Below, piece by piece: positions 39,516 to 48,623 of a DNA stretch of 59,996 bases. The stretch comes from an uncultured Clostridia bacterium. Its GTDB lineage: Bacteria > Bacillota > Clostridia > TANB77 > CAG-508. Below the pieces are notes generated by a model. That model saw nothing but the letters and a program-made list of their open reading frames with translations. It had not been told where the DNA came from and made no database searches. The stretch spans positions 1 to 59,996 of the forward strand of contig CAKPDY010000007.1 in assembly GCA_934149165.1 (NCBI GenBank). Direction: 5' to 3'. The position numbers and the translations under genes are program-made. Every line of letters starts with the position of its first letter. Position 1 is the first letter of the stretch.

Positions 39516-40665
39516 ATTTTTCCTCCATTTCATTCATTATCATTTTAATAATTTTTTCAGTAGATTTTCCATCTTCAAGCAATCCTACTCTATTAAAATA
39601 TTCTTTTACTTTTTGCTCATACTTTTCATTATCAAATTTTTTAATATTTTTTAATAATTCCTCATTGTTTCTAGCAATCAAAAATGGTAAATCATCTAAA
39701 TTTACATATAATCCTCTTTCTTTTATATATTCTTCTTCATCTAATGTAAAAATCATAGATTTCTTTTTAATAAGTGCTGCATCAAAAATACAACTTGAAT
39801 AATCCGTTAATAATATTTCAGATGCAACAATTAGTTCAAGAATATCTGGATAATCTGTAGCATTTATAATATTCTCATTAAACTTTATTTCGGAAATAAA
39901 GTTTTCATTAACAGGATGCAATCTTATTAGGATTTTCCATTTTCCGTTATATTTTTCTTCAAGTTCTTTAATTACATTTATCACATCAATAGCAAATATT
40001 TCTTTTTTAGGATTTTCTCTCATTGTTGGAGTATATAATAAAAATTTACATTCACTATCAAAATTGTAATATTTATATACCTTTTCTTTAATTCCTTTTG
40101 GCAAATTTAATAAGTAATCATTTTTAGGGTATCCAATTTTTTCAATTCTTCCATTATAAAAAAATGCTCTTTTATAAATTTCTGTTAACCAATCACTATT
40201 TGAAATTAAAACATCTGTCATTTTGGAATTATGTTTAATTCTATTAACAATTTTAGTTGGTAATTTATCTTCTGCATCGCCTTCAATTTTCTTCATTCCA
40301 AGACCACCATGCCATGTTTCAATAAAAAATTGTTTTTTTCTTTTTAGAACCCACTCTGGTTTTGTATGACTATCCACCCAAACTTTTGCTGTTGCTAATT
40401 CATATATCATCCCAATGCTTGACCATTTTTTTTGAATAATATTTTGTGGAACATCCTCAAATTTATTGTTTTTATATAACCAAACTTGTCCTATTTCTTG
40501 ATGCTCTTCATATAATTTTTGAGAAATAATTTTTGGATTATCTCCATATCTTTTTCCAGAAAAACTAGAAAATACAACTTTATTTTGTATTGGTATACAT
40601 CTAAATATTATAAAGAAAAAAGAAGCATATATTTTTTTAAAAATTCCTATTAAAGTCTCTTTCAT
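39475..40665 (-). CDS. CDP-glycerol:glycerophosphotransferase family (TagF/TarL-like)
   Basis: A protein of about 396 aa with FSSFSGKRYGDNPKIIS, WVDSHTKPEW, FIETWHGGLGMKKI, GYPKNDYLL and LLTDYSSCIFDAAL, the two-His Glyphos_transf signature, which polymerises or adds glycerol- or ribitol-phosphate from CDP-polyols. It lacks the N-terminal GT2 domain of some pneumococcal relatives. The start is ATG 40665 after GGAGGAG; a longer GTG frame would include that site. It forms a functional set with the cytidylyltransferase and LicD. Confidence 0.93.
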   Translation of the reverse strand: MKETLIGIFKKIYASFFFIIFRCIPIQNKVVFSSFSGKRYGDNPKIISQKLYEEHQEIGQVWLYKNNKFEDVPQNIIQKKWSSIGMIYELATAKVWVDSHTKPEWVLKRKKQFFIETWHGGLGMKKIEGDAEDKLPTKIVNRIKHNSKMTDVLISNSDWLTEIYKRAFFYNGRIEKIGYPKNDYLLNLPKGIKEKVYKYYNFDSECKFLLYTPTMRENPKKEIFAIDVINVIKELEEKYNGKWKILIRLHPVNENFISEIKFNENIINATDYPDILELIVASEILLTDYSSCIFDAALIKKKSMIFTLDEEEYIKERGLYVNLDDLPFLIARNNEELLKNIKKFDNEKYEQKVKEYFNRVGLLEDGKSTEKIIKMIMNEMEEKYEYSGNFCKWKRY

Positions 40666-40679
40666 TTTCTCCTCCACGA

Positions 40680-41582
40680 CTATATTTCGAATTTAATCAA
40701 AACATGTTTTTCTCTTTGATCTATACTTGGTAATTTCATATAATCTCCATACATATGAGTTAAATATTTATCATATTCTTTTGGTATCTTCCAATTTCTT
40801 CCTTCAAATTCATGTTTTGTAAATTCATAGAAATCTTTTCTTTTATATAATTCTCCCCAAAAATGTTTTCTTCCTGTTGGTACAGTTACATACTCTGTGT
40901 TCTCATTTTTACAAATTTTATTCCACGAATCATATATTATTGTCCATCTTCTTAATGTAAAAAAAGAAAATACAGAACCAATTACTATTTTTGTCTTAAA
41001 TATTTTTGTTGCTTCTTTATTATTTTCTACTAAACTTAGCAAATATTTTCTATTTTTAGCAAATTTTCTACAAGATACAATAAATCCAAGTGCCAAACTA
41101 ACATTTCCATGTATTTTTCTTAATATTCTATTATCAAAGGTGTTCTCCATAACAGCTATGTCAATATATACACCACACTCTTTTTCATTCGCGTCATTGC
41201 AACCTCTAACAATTGTATTTTTCAATCTTATTTGTGTAGCTGGCAAGCTAAATCCATCCTTATTTTGAGGATTATGTATATAATATTTTTCACCATATTC
41301 TTCTTTTATCAAATTTATTAATTTTTTATAGTCTTTCCTTGCCACATCTATATCTAAATCATCATCCCAAGGAATAAATCCATTATGTCTAACTGCACCT
41401 AAAGCTGTTCCACCTGTAAGATGATAATTAATTGAATTTTCTTCACATATTCCAATAATATCATCAGCAATTGATAATACTGTTTTTTGTAATAACTTTA
41501 ATTGTTCATCATTTAATTCTATTAATTTTTTTGATGAATCTGAAAAAAGATTTTTAAATATATCAGTTGTAGCTAATTTCAT
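40680..41582 (-). CDS. LicD-family phosphocholine/phospho-polyol transferase
   Basis: A 300-aa nucleotidyltransferase-fold protein with the LicD core LTGGTALGAVRHNGFIPWDD followed by DLDI, which binds metal and CDP-activated substrate. LicD proteins add phosphocholine or related phospho-groups to teichoic acids and capsule sugars. It lies between a DUF4422 gene and the CDP-glycerol-type transferase. The nearest ribosome site (AAAGGAGC) is about 15 bases from ATG, so translation may be weak or the start slightly different. Confidence 0.93.
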   Translation of the reverse strand: MKLATTDIFKNLFSDSSKKLIELNDEQLKLLQKTVLSIADDIIGICEENSINYHLTGGTALGAVRHNGFIPWDDDLDIDVARKDYKKLINLIKEEYGEKYYIHNPQNKDGFSLPATQIRLKNTIVRGCNDANEKECGVYIDIAVMENTFDNRILRKIHGNVSLALGFIVSCRKFAKNRKYLLSLVENNKEATKIFKTKIVIGSVFSFFTLRRWTIIYDSWNKICKNENTEYVTVPTGRKHFWGELYKRKDFYEFTKHEFEGRNWKIPKEYDKYLTHMYGDYMKLPSIDQREKHVLIKFEI

Positions 41583-41590
41583 ATTCTTTT

Positions 41591-42388
41591 TTAAAAGCTC
41601 CTTTCATATTTCTTTCCAATAAACTTAGCCTTAAAAAAAGCCCATCCCTTTTTTAACCAATTTACCTTTTCTATATCAATAACTCTAACTTCCTTATATT
41701 TTATATCATTAGTATTTATCCATACATCTAATAAAAGTTCGCTAACTCTTCCTAAATATCTAGCATGAAATTTATCATATTTTTCTGGTGGAATTCTTTT
41801 TTCTAATTCAAATAAAATATCAAATAGCCACGTACAATATTGATTAAGAAGATTTTTTTTCATTATAAACATATTAAACATGTGTGCTGAAGTTCTTTTA
41901 TGCAACATGTTAAACTCTTTAACATATTCTGGATATTTTTCTTCTATAATTTTTTTAGTTTCATCCAATGGTTCTACATACATAGTGTTTTTATAATGTG
42001 AATATAAATTTTCAATATAATATTTTCTTTTTTTAGGTAATATTACATCTGTACATTCTAATATCTTTTCAGTTTCTTCTTTGCTTAATACTAAATCAAT
42101 TCTTCCTTGAATATTTTTAGGTAACTTTTTTGCATTAGAAAAATGCCTTCTGTAATGTGATAGTCCTATATAATCTGAATTTAAATTTTTCCATGCCCAA
42201 TATAAAGCAGTTAATTCACAATAATATAAATTTTTTGATGATAAATTTTCACCTTCATTGTCACCTTGATATTCTAAATATTCTTCTGGCTTTCTTAATG
42301 ATTTTCCAACTTGTACTGGTAAATAAATCTCATCTTTAGGAATTTTGTATTTTTTATGTGTTGCTACTATTATTTTTATATTTTTCAA
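41591..42388 (-). CDS. DUF4422 family glycosyltransferase-like protein
   Basis: A 265-aa soluble protein with IKIIVATHKKYKIPKDEIYL, GENLSSKNLYYCELTALYWAW, YIGLSHYRRHF and RTSAHMFNMFIMKK. DUF4422 proteins occur in capsule clusters and are thought to be glycosyltransferases, frequently beside LicD and priming transferases. The start is TTG with AGGAGGAG upstream. The sugar transferred is unknown. Confidence 0.92.
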   Translation of the reverse strand: MKNIKIIVATHKKYKIPKDEIYLPVQVGKSLRKPEEYLEYQGDNEGENLSSKNLYYCELTALYWAWKNLNSDYIGLSHYRRHFSNAKKLPKNIQGRIDLVLSKEETEKILECTDVILPKKRKYYIENLYSHYKNTMYVEPLDETKKIIEEKYPEYVKEFNMLHKRTSAHMFNMFIMKKNLLNQYCTWLFDILFELEKRIPPEKYDKFHARYLGRVSELLLDVWINTNDIKYKEVRVIDIEKVNWLKKGWAFFKAKFIGKKYERSF

Positions 42389-42423
42389 GTAAAACTCCTC
42401 CTACTTTTTATCTTCCTTTGTTT

Positions 42424-43122
42424 CTATATAGCTCCCCTACATTTAAAAACGTCCAAAATAGTTTTAAATATTATTTTAATATCTGTTTTTAATGAATAAT
42501 TATCACTATATGTTTTTTCAATTTCTAATCTTTTATTAAAAGAAATTGCACTTCTCCCACTAGTTTGCCACAAACCTGTTAAACCTGGTTTAGTTTTTAT
42601 AATGTCTTTATAATATCTTCCCATATATTTTTTCTCTCTTAATAAATATGGTCTATTTCCAACTAAACTCATATCGCCTTTTAAAATATTAATAAATTGA
42701 GGAGTTTCATCAATACTAGTTTTTCTCAGAAATCTGCCTGTTTTTGTTACTCTTGGATCGTTTTTCATTTTTTTGTTTATGGCATATTCATTTCTTAAAT
42801 CTTCATCTTCCGCCAAAATTTTTTTTAACTTTTTGTCAGCGTCAACTACCATTGTTCTAAATTTATATAATTTAAAAGGTTTTCCATTTTTTCCAATTCT
42901 TTTTTGTACATAAAAAACACTTCCATCTTCTTTATTTATAATATTTATTATTTTTACCATAATAATTAATGGAAGTAATGCTATACAACCTATTAACCCT
43001 ATAACTATATCTATCCCCCTTTTAATAAAATCATAAGCCTTAACCTTACTTTTCTCTACACATTCATCAATCTTGTCTACTACCAATAATTGTTTATCCA
43101 TTGTTTTCTCTAATGAGTTCAT
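42424..43122 (-). CDS. Priming undecaprenyl-phosphate sugar transferase (WbaP/RfbP-like)
   Basis: A 232-aa bacterial sugar transferase. One membrane region at about 37-58 is followed by FYVQKRIGKNGKPFKLYKFR, SIDETPQFINILKGDMSLVG and KTKPGLTGLWQTSGR, the catalytic block of monotopic phosphoglycosyl transferases. It moves a hexose-1-phosphate onto undecaprenyl phosphate to begin the repeat unit, and it is the first gene of the 43-25 kb operon, right after a promoter. The start is ATG 43122 with GGGAGG upstream; the longer frame lacks support. Confidence 0.94.
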   Translation of the reverse strand: MNSLEKTMDKQLLVVDKIDECVEKSKVKAYDFIKRGIDIVIGLIGCIALLPLIIMVKIINIINKEDGSVFYVQKRIGKNGKPFKLYKFRTMVVDADKKLKKILAEDEDLRNEYAINKKMKNDPRVTKTGRFLRKTSIDETPQFINILKGDMSLVGNRPYLLREKKYMGRYYKDIIKTKPGLTGLWQTSGRSAISFNKRLEIEKTYSDNYSLKTDIKIIFKTILDVFKCRGAI

Positions 43123-43163
43123 AAAAAAGCCTCCCACTATTTTCATTTTTATACTCTATTTTA

Positions 43164-43192
43164 ATTTTATTACAACCCTGTCTTTATTGCAA
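43164..43192 (-). promoter_or_regulatory. Promoter of the glycan operon
   Basis: On the minus strand TTGCAA (43187-43192), a 17-base spacer and TAAAAT (43164-43169) lie about 45 bases before the start of the priming transferase. It is the best promoter in the 43123-43378 gap. Confidence 0.6.
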
Positions 43193-43378
43193 CACATTTC
43201 ACCATTTTTTTTATACTTTTTTTAGTTTGAATTTACATATTTCCTGTTTTTTGTGCTTATGTAACTTATATAAATTAAAATAAAATATATGTTTCATCAA
43301 ATTATATCAATTTTTTTATTATTTATATATTATATTAGACTTTTATATTTTTCAAAAAGTTCATAAATTCTAAAAATT

Positions 43379-44785
43379 TCACCCTTTTGCCAATAAAAAT
43401 GGTATATTTTCTTCTAAAAATTCATTTTCTGTTTCAATACATTCCATTGGATTTTTTATTAATGCTTCTATATATTTGCATTCATTAGGTTTTATTATTT
43501 TATTTGCTTTAACTATATATTCTATATATTCTTTTCTTTTTTCTTTTCTAAAAATTCCAATCATTCCTTTTGACTGTAATAACATGTTAACTAATGCTCT
43601 TGCTGTTTTTCCATTTCCACTTTCAAATGGGCTTATTCTTAGAAATCTGTAATGTATTCTAATTACTTCTTTTATATATGTTTCATTTTCCATATTTTCC
43701 TTTTGCTCTAGTAAAATTTTTATCATTTTGCATATATTATTCATTGCATTTGGAATTTTATTGTATTCTACAAATTCTGCTTTATTTCCATATTTATCTG
43801 TTGTTATATTATTTGTTCTATATTTTGCTTTTTTTAAGTTTTTGGTTCTATTTGTTATATTATAGTTTCTGTTTGTTTCTTCAATTTTCTCTAAAATTTT
43901 ATTTTCGTCTAATTTTTCTAAATTTGTTGATAATGCAATTAAAACTGCTGCTAGTGTGTAAAATGTGTCTTTTATACATATTATTTCTCCATATGGGAAA
44001 CTTCTTAGTTCAATCATTTGCATTGCTTCACTTGCCATGCTTTCTAATAAACTGTTAAACCCTGTATATACTTTTCCTAATTTCTGTAATTCGGTTGTGT
44101 ATTTTGTTCTGTTTATAAGTTCTTTTTTAAAATACTTATTGTTCATAATGTTTACTAATATGTAATTTGCAATATTATTTATTAATTTTTCTTCTGTTTT
44201 TAATACACTTTTTAAAATTTCTATTAAATTTTCTAGCAATTCTTCTTCTGTTTTGATATTTCCAAATTTTTTACTTATACGTGCTCCTATTGGGCTTTTG
44301 TCCATTAGTTCATCATTTTCAAAAATAATGTTTTTTACATATGGTTTTAATATTTCTTCTATAAATTTGCTTCTTATTTCTAAATTATCTTTAAAAATGT
44401 TTATATTGAACTCATTTGGGAAAATTTCTTCTATTTCAATTTCATAAAAGTTATTTTCTTCATTGTATTTTTTCTCTATATTAACTTTAATAAATGGTCC
44501 TAAAATTTCTTCTTTTATAAGTGCAGTTGAAACTATTTCTGGTGGAATTTGTTTTAAATTAGACATAAATATTTGAATTAAACTTTTTATAATTCTAATG
44601 TCTGTACTGCTTCCAAAACGTGAATAATTTCCGTCTGAGTCTAATATAGAGCATCTGCATTCACTTAGAATTATATCTATAATTTTTTGGATTTCTATGT
44701 TTGGATTAGTGTATATTTCACTTTTTTCAAAACCTTCATTTTTCTTAATTAAGTTAAGAATTTCATTGGCATTATTTCTTATCAT
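43379..44785 (-). CDS. Fic-domain-like protein with Ser in place of the catalytic His
   Basis: A protein of about 468 aa. Near residue 405 it has ISPFESGNGKTARALVN, which aligns to the Fic core HPFxxGNGRxxR with His replaced by Ser and Arg by Lys. Upstream parts are helical, with no domain I recognise. Fic enzymes transfer AMP or other phosphates using that His, so this protein is likely inactive as an AMPylase or has other chemistry. An intact Fic gene lies at 58507, and a Fic relic at 58315. The start is ATG 44785 after AAAAGGGAG; the frame extends 16 codons further upstream. Confidence 0.75.
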   Translation of the reverse strand: MIRNNANEILNLIKKNEGFEKSEIYTNPNIEIQKIIDIILSECRCSILDSDGNYSRFGSSTDIRIIKSLIQIFMSNLKQIPPEIVSTALIKEEILGPFIKVNIEKKYNEENNFYEIEIEEIFPNEFNINIFKDNLEIRSKFIEEILKPYVKNIIFENDELMDKSPIGARISKKFGNIKTEEELLENLIEILKSVLKTEEKLINNIANYILVNIMNNKYFKKELINRTKYTTELQKLGKVYTGFNSLLESMASEAMQMIELRSFPYGEIICIKDTFYTLAAVLIALSTNLEKLDENKILEKIEETNRNYNITNRTKNLKKAKYRTNNITTDKYGNKAEFVEYNKIPNAMNNICKMIKILLEQKENMENETYIKEVIRIHYRFLRISPFESGNGKTARALVNMLLQSKGMIGIFRKEKRKEYIEYIVKANKIIKPNECKYIEALIKNPMECIETENEFLEENIPFLLAKG

Positions 44786-44991
44786 AATTACTCCCTTTTC
44801 TTTCGTTTTCGACATTTTTCTACATATTATCATATCTGCTTTTTTATTTCAATAACACAGTAAAATTTTTTATTATTTTTTTGTTACTATTTACTTCTAA
44901 ATTGTAGAGTAGGTTAACTGGTAACTACACTTTTACACTTTTTACCAGAAAGTAGACCGAATTATTGCCAAAATATTAAATAAGCAATACA

Positions 44992-45035
44992 AAAATCCCT
45001 AATTATTGAAATTCAAATCAATAATTAAGGATTTT
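44992..45035 (-). terminator. Terminator after the small lipoprotein gene
   Basis: Bases 44992-45009 pair with 45018-45035 with one mismatch and an 8-base loop. On the minus strand it ends in a T-rich tract. It follows the stop at 45056. Confidence 0.75.
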
Positions 45036-45055
45036 AATAAAATCATATACTATAT

Positions 45056-45571
45056 TTATAATTCAAGCAAATACCACTTACCATCTATTTCATAAACTTT
45101 AAAATTTTCATCATCCACATCTTCTTTATTATCACCTTTAGTTGTAATTTTAGCCTCTACACTATATCCTTTTGTAATAGTAATTTCTTGACTATATGTT
45201 GTTTTTACATCATCTTGCATAGTTTTTAAATCTTCTTCTGAAATTTCTTCTTTATTAGTAATAGAATATGTCATTTTCATATTGTCACCATATTCTGTTT
45301 TAGTTTCATCTATTACACCTTTTAATTGTTCATCTGTAAATATATCTTTCATAATATCTGATATAAATGAAGGAAATGCACTTAATAATTTTTGTGAATT
45401 TGCTTCACCTAACCCTTCAACTAAATTTTTAATTGGTTCTTCAAAAGCTTCTTGTTCAACCTTATTTTCTTTTCCACTTTCTTTTTTCTCACATCCTGTA
45501 AGCATACATATACTTACAATCATTACAGCAAGCACTGTAAAAATTTTTAAAATTTTGTTGTTTTTTAACAT
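45056..45571 (-). CDS. Small lipoprotein with DUF-like C-terminal domain
   Basis: A 171-aa protein with a lipoprotein signal: basic start, hydrophobic IFTVLAVMIVSICML and lipobox LTGC near residue 27. The mature part is acidic and ends YEIDGKWYLLEL. Its last 120 residues match the plus-strand protein at 47911-48585 (shared EEPIKN/KKPIKN, KMTYSITNKEEI/KITYKITKKEKI, SVEAKITTKG/EVKVKATIKG and IDGKWY), so the two share a domain anchored in different ways. Function is unknown. AGGAGG lies before ATG. Confidence 0.85.
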   Translation of the reverse strand: MLKNNKILKIFTVLAVMIVSICMLTGCEKKESGKENKVEQEAFEEPIKNLVEGLGEANSQKLLSAFPSFISDIMKDIFTDEQLKGVIDETKTEYGDNMKMTYSITNKEEISEEDLKTMQDDVKTTYSQEITITKGYSVEAKITTKGDNKEDVDDENFKVYEIDGKWYLLEL

Positions 45572-45606
45572 TTTGTTCCTCCTTATATATTTTTTTTATT
45601 ATATTT

Positions 45607-45918
45607 TTAATGTTTAGCACTAAGCGAAATTATTAAATCCATATTATCATCTTTCGCAGCTTTATTTTTTCTTATTTTACCACACTTTTTACATTTAAAT
45701 ATTATTACATATCCTTTTTTACTATCAATTTCAAGTCCAATAGGTTCTAATGTTCCATGACATGTTTCTAGCCTATCTCCTGGATTTACATCAATATGTT
45801 TAGAATGTAAACAATATGGGCAGTGATTTCTGCAAGAATATCCTAATTTTTCAACTTTTTTTCCACAATTTTCACAAATAAAACTTTCATCAATTTCTGT
45901 AAACAAACTATTATTCAA
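45607..45918 (-). CDS. RNHCP-family zinc-binding protein
   Basis: A 103-aa protein with CENCGKKV, YSCRNHCPYCLHSKHID and CKKCGKIRKN; the RNHCP motif names the family. Cysteines and His suggest two zinc sites, and the fold is presumed nucleic-acid-binding, though the role is unknown. It starts at TTG after AAAGGA, in line with the kinase gene upstream (36 bases). Confidence 0.9.
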   Translation of the reverse strand: MNNSLFTEIDESFICENCGKKVEKLGYSCRNHCPYCLHSKHIDVNPGDRLETCHGTLEPIGLEIDSKKGYVIIFKCKKCGKIRKNKAAKDDNMDLIISLSAKH

Positions 45919-45954
45919 TTTAATTTTCCTTTCATTTCATTTTTTAAGCTAAAA

Positions 45955-47592
45955 TTAATGTACATTAAATATACTTCCCCCAACAAATTCTCTTAATAAA
46001 GAATTGCTTGGTAAATAGTCTGCTGGTATAGATTCAAAATATCCAAGCATTCTATGTAACCTTTTGGCTTCTGCATATTCTACATTTGTTTTATCAATTT
46101 CAGCTAATAATGGCATTGCATAATCTTTTAATACTGCAAGTTCATAAATTAATGATGAATTAAACATAGTATCTGCTTCTTCTTGATATGGAAATATATT
46201 TTTTTCCTCACCACGTACAACTGAATCCCACATTTGAAGTGTATGTATTGCTTTATATCCTCTAAATTGACTATCTCTTACTATTCTTCTTATAAGTCTT
46301 GTATCTGTGGTGGAAATTCTGTTATGTTCATCTATATTTAGAACAGTTAAACAGCTTATATAAATTTTATATTTTTGTTCTTTTGGAATTAATGGAGTTA
46401 ATTTATCATTTAAACAATGAATTCCTTCAACAACCAATACTTCATCATCTGAAAGTTTTAATTTATTGCCATTATATCTTTTGGTTCCAACTTCAAAGTC
46501 AAATTTAGGAATTTCTACTTCTTCACCATTAAGTAATTTTAATACATGTTCATTAAATAATTTTATATCTATAGCTTCTAAACATTCAAAATTATAATTT
46601 CCATTTTCATCTACTGGATTATCTTGCCTTTCAACAAAATAATTATCAACAGATATAGTAACTGGTTTTAATCCATTTAAACGTAATTGTATTCCTAATC
46701 GTTGTGCAAATGTTGTTTTTCCAGATGAAGATGGTCCTGCAATTAATATCATTTTTACTTTGTCTTTTTTCACAATATCATCTGCAATATTTGCAATTTT
46801 CTTTTCATGTAATGCTTCATCTAATAAAATATAGTCTTTTATTTTTCCTTGTCTTACTATTTCATTTAATTCTTTTACATTTGGAACATTAAGTACTCTA
46901 TGTAAAATATCATATTCATCTAGTGTTGTTAGTAATTTTTTATGTTCCTGAAATTCTGGTAATTTATTTATTTCTTTCCTATTTGGATACCTTATTAAAA
47001 AACCTCTATGATATTTTATTATTTCATAAATTTTTAATTCTCCTGTGCGAATTGGTAGTATTCCATAAAAATAATTAAAATAATTTTCACACCAATATAA
47101 ACTTACTCTTTTTTTGGTTTTTAATTCTAATTGTAGTTTTCCTTTATTTGTGTTTTTATTTTTATAAAATTCTTGTGCTTCTTCTTTACTCATTGACCTT
47201 TTCTCTATTGGTAAATCTTTTTTTATAATTTCAGCAACTTTCTTATTTACTTTTTCTATAAATTCATCTGTTACTTCCATATTTTCAAATTCACACAATA
47301 AAGAATTTGAAAGCTGATAATTTACTATCATTTTTGCTTCTGGATATAATTGGCTTATTGCTTTATCTATTACAAAAAGTAATCCTTTTCTGTAAATTCT
47401 AATTCCATCTTTATCACTTATATCTATTAAAGTTAATACTCCACTTTCCTTTAATTCGTAATTTAAGCTTTTTATTTCATTGTTAAATCTAGCAGCAATA
47501 GCATTTGTTTTAGCTATTTCATCTAATAAAACATCTTTTATTTTTGTTCCCTCTTTTACATTAATAATGTTATTATTATACTGTATTTGCAT
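45955..47592 (-). CDS. Nucleoside kinase with N-terminal TGS domain (uridine-kinase-like)
   Basis: A 545-aa protein. The N-terminus (about 1-60) looks like a TGS/ubiquitin-like domain, followed by a threonyl-tRNA-synthetase-editing-like SAD region with YNNIINVKEGTKI and KRVSLYWCENYFNYF, and then a P-loop kinase with LIAGPSSSGKTTFAQRL near residue 283 and SVDNYFVER as in uridine kinase. This architecture is common in Clostridia, where it is annotated as nucleoside kinase or phosphoribulokinase/uridine kinase family. AGGAGGAC lies before ATG. Confidence 0.9.
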   Translation of the reverse strand: MQIQYNNNIINVKEGTKIKDVLLDEIAKTNAIAARFNNEIKSLNYELKESGVLTLIDISDKDGIRIYRKGLLFVIDKAISQLYPEAKMIVNYQLSNSLLCEFENMEVTDEFIEKVNKKVAEIIKKDLPIEKRSMSKEEAQEFYKNKNTNKGKLQLELKTKKRVSLYWCENYFNYFYGILPIRTGELKIYEIIKYHRGFLIRYPNRKEINKLPEFQEHKKLLTTLDEYDILHRVLNVPNVKELNEIVRQGKIKDYILLDEALHEKKIANIADDIVKKDKVKMILIAGPSSSGKTTFAQRLGIQLRLNGLKPVTISVDNYFVERQDNPVDENGNYNFECLEAIDIKLFNEHVLKLLNGEEVEIPKFDFEVGTKRYNGNKLKLSDDEVLVVEGIHCLNDKLTPLIPKEQKYKIYISCLTVLNIDEHNRISTTDTRLIRRIVRDSQFRGYKAIHTLQMWDSVVRGEEKNIFPYQEEADTMFNSSLIYELAVLKDYAMPLLAEIDKTNVEYAEAKRLHRMLGYFESIPADYLPSNSLLREFVGGSIFNVH

Positions 47593-47770
47593 ATGTCCTC
47601 CTTAGTACTTTAATTTATTGTATTTATAATCTAAAGTATAGTTGTAATTCTATACTTTATTTATTATAAAGTCAATAGTAATTTTAAAGACCAAATCAAA
47701 AATAAATATTGAAAAAAATTTTATAAAGAATTATAATATTAAAATCATAAAAAACTAAGGAGGAATAAAT

Positions 47771-47809
47771 TTGAAAAGTAGAAAAATACTAATAAGATAT
47801 ATATTTTAA
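47771..47809 (+). CDS. Possible 12-codon leader peptide
   Basis: AAGGAGGA is followed after five or six bases by TTG and a frame of 12 codons (MKSRKILIRYIF, stop at 47807). It lies in the 320-base gap before the zinc-ribbon membrane gene on the plus strand, upstream of that gene's promoter. It may be a genuine peptide or a leftover start of a lost gene. No other coding sign is seen in 47593-47910. Confidence 0.3.
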   Translation: MKSRKILIRYIF

Positions 47810-47849
47810 AACATTCTAACAATTTTTCGACAAATTTGTAATATTATTA

Positions 47850-47878
47850 TTGACTTTAAAATACACTTATATTATTAT
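47850..47878 (+). promoter_or_regulatory. Promoter of the zinc-ribbon membrane gene
   Basis: TTGACT (47850-47855) and TATTAT (47873-47878) with a 17-base spacer, 33 bases before the ATG at 47911. Confidence 0.65.
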
Positions 47879-47910
47879 ATAATTGTAAACTAAAAAAAGG
47901 AGGAATTTTT

Positions 47911-48585
47911 ATGAGTAAGTTTTGTGAAAACTGCGGTGCAGAAATGGATGATAATGAAACAGTTTGCAAATACTGTGGACCTCAATCTGAAGAAACAAAT
48001 ACAACAGCTTCAGTAGAAGAAACAACTGAAAACACTAATACAACTGTTGAAAATAATTCATCTACTTCTAATTCAAATTCAAATAATACTAAAAATATTG
48101 CTATAATCGGTGGTATAGTAGCTGCTGTTATAGTAGTAATAACAATTATTTGTTCAATTTTTGGAGGAGGTTGGAAAAAACCTATTAAAAATTATTTCAA
48201 AGGAATGGAAAAATCTAGTGCTAAAACATATTTAAAAGCATATCCAGAATTTATGAATATGGATGAAGATATTGATGATGATTCAATGGAAAAAATGATG
48301 GATTCTTTTGAAGATGAATATGGTGAAAAAATTAAAATCACTTACAAAATAACAAAAAAAGAAAAAATTAAAAAATCTGATTTAGAAAATGTACAAAAAT
48401 ATATTGAAAAGAAATATGAAGAAGATGTAAAAGTTTCTGCAGGTTATGAAGTAAAAGTTAAAGCAACTATAAAAGGAAAAGACGATGAAGATACAGATAC
48501 ACAAAAAATGTATATCTACAAAATAGACGGAAAATGGTATTATATGCCAGCTTCACCTGACACAGCAAAAAATTACATTAAATAA
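47911..48585 (+). CDS. Zinc-ribbon membrane protein with extracellular DUF-like domain
   Basis: A 224-aa protein. The N-terminal zinc ribbon CENCG (4 Cys with CKYCG) is followed by a Thr/Ser/Asn-rich linker, one membrane helix at about 65-87 (AIIGGIVAAVIVVITIICSI), and an extracellular domain of about 130 residues. That domain matches the lipoprotein at 45056-45571, a clear paralogous relation. It is one of only two convincing plus-strand genes in the window. AAAGGAGGA precedes ATG. Function is unknown. Confidence 0.88.
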   Translation: MSKFCENCGAEMDDNETVCKYCGPQSEETNTTASVEETTENTNTTVENNSSTSNSNSNNTKNIAIIGGIVAAVIVVITIICSIFGGGWKKPIKNYFKGMEKSSAKTYLKAYPEFMNMDEDIDDDSMEKMMDSFEDEYGEKIKITYKITKKEKIKKSDLENVQKYIEKKYEEDVKVSAGYEVKVKATIKGKDDEDTDTQKMYIYKIDGKWYYMPASPDTAKNYIK

Positions 48586-48590
48586 AATAA

Positions 48591-48618
48591 AAAACCTAGC
48601 TTATAATAGCTAGGTTTT
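48591..48618. terminator. Bidirectional terminator between convergent genes
   Basis: AAAACCTAGCT (48591-48601) pairs perfectly with AGCTAGGTTTT (48608-48618), 6-base loop, T run on both strands. It ends the plus-strand gene at 48585 and the minus-strand gene at 48624. Confidence 0.88.
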
Positions 48619-48623
48619 TTATT

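Noticed and set aside
43123..43378. Riboswitch before the glycan operon
   Set aside because: Only a promoter with a short leader is visible; no known aptamer motif recognised.
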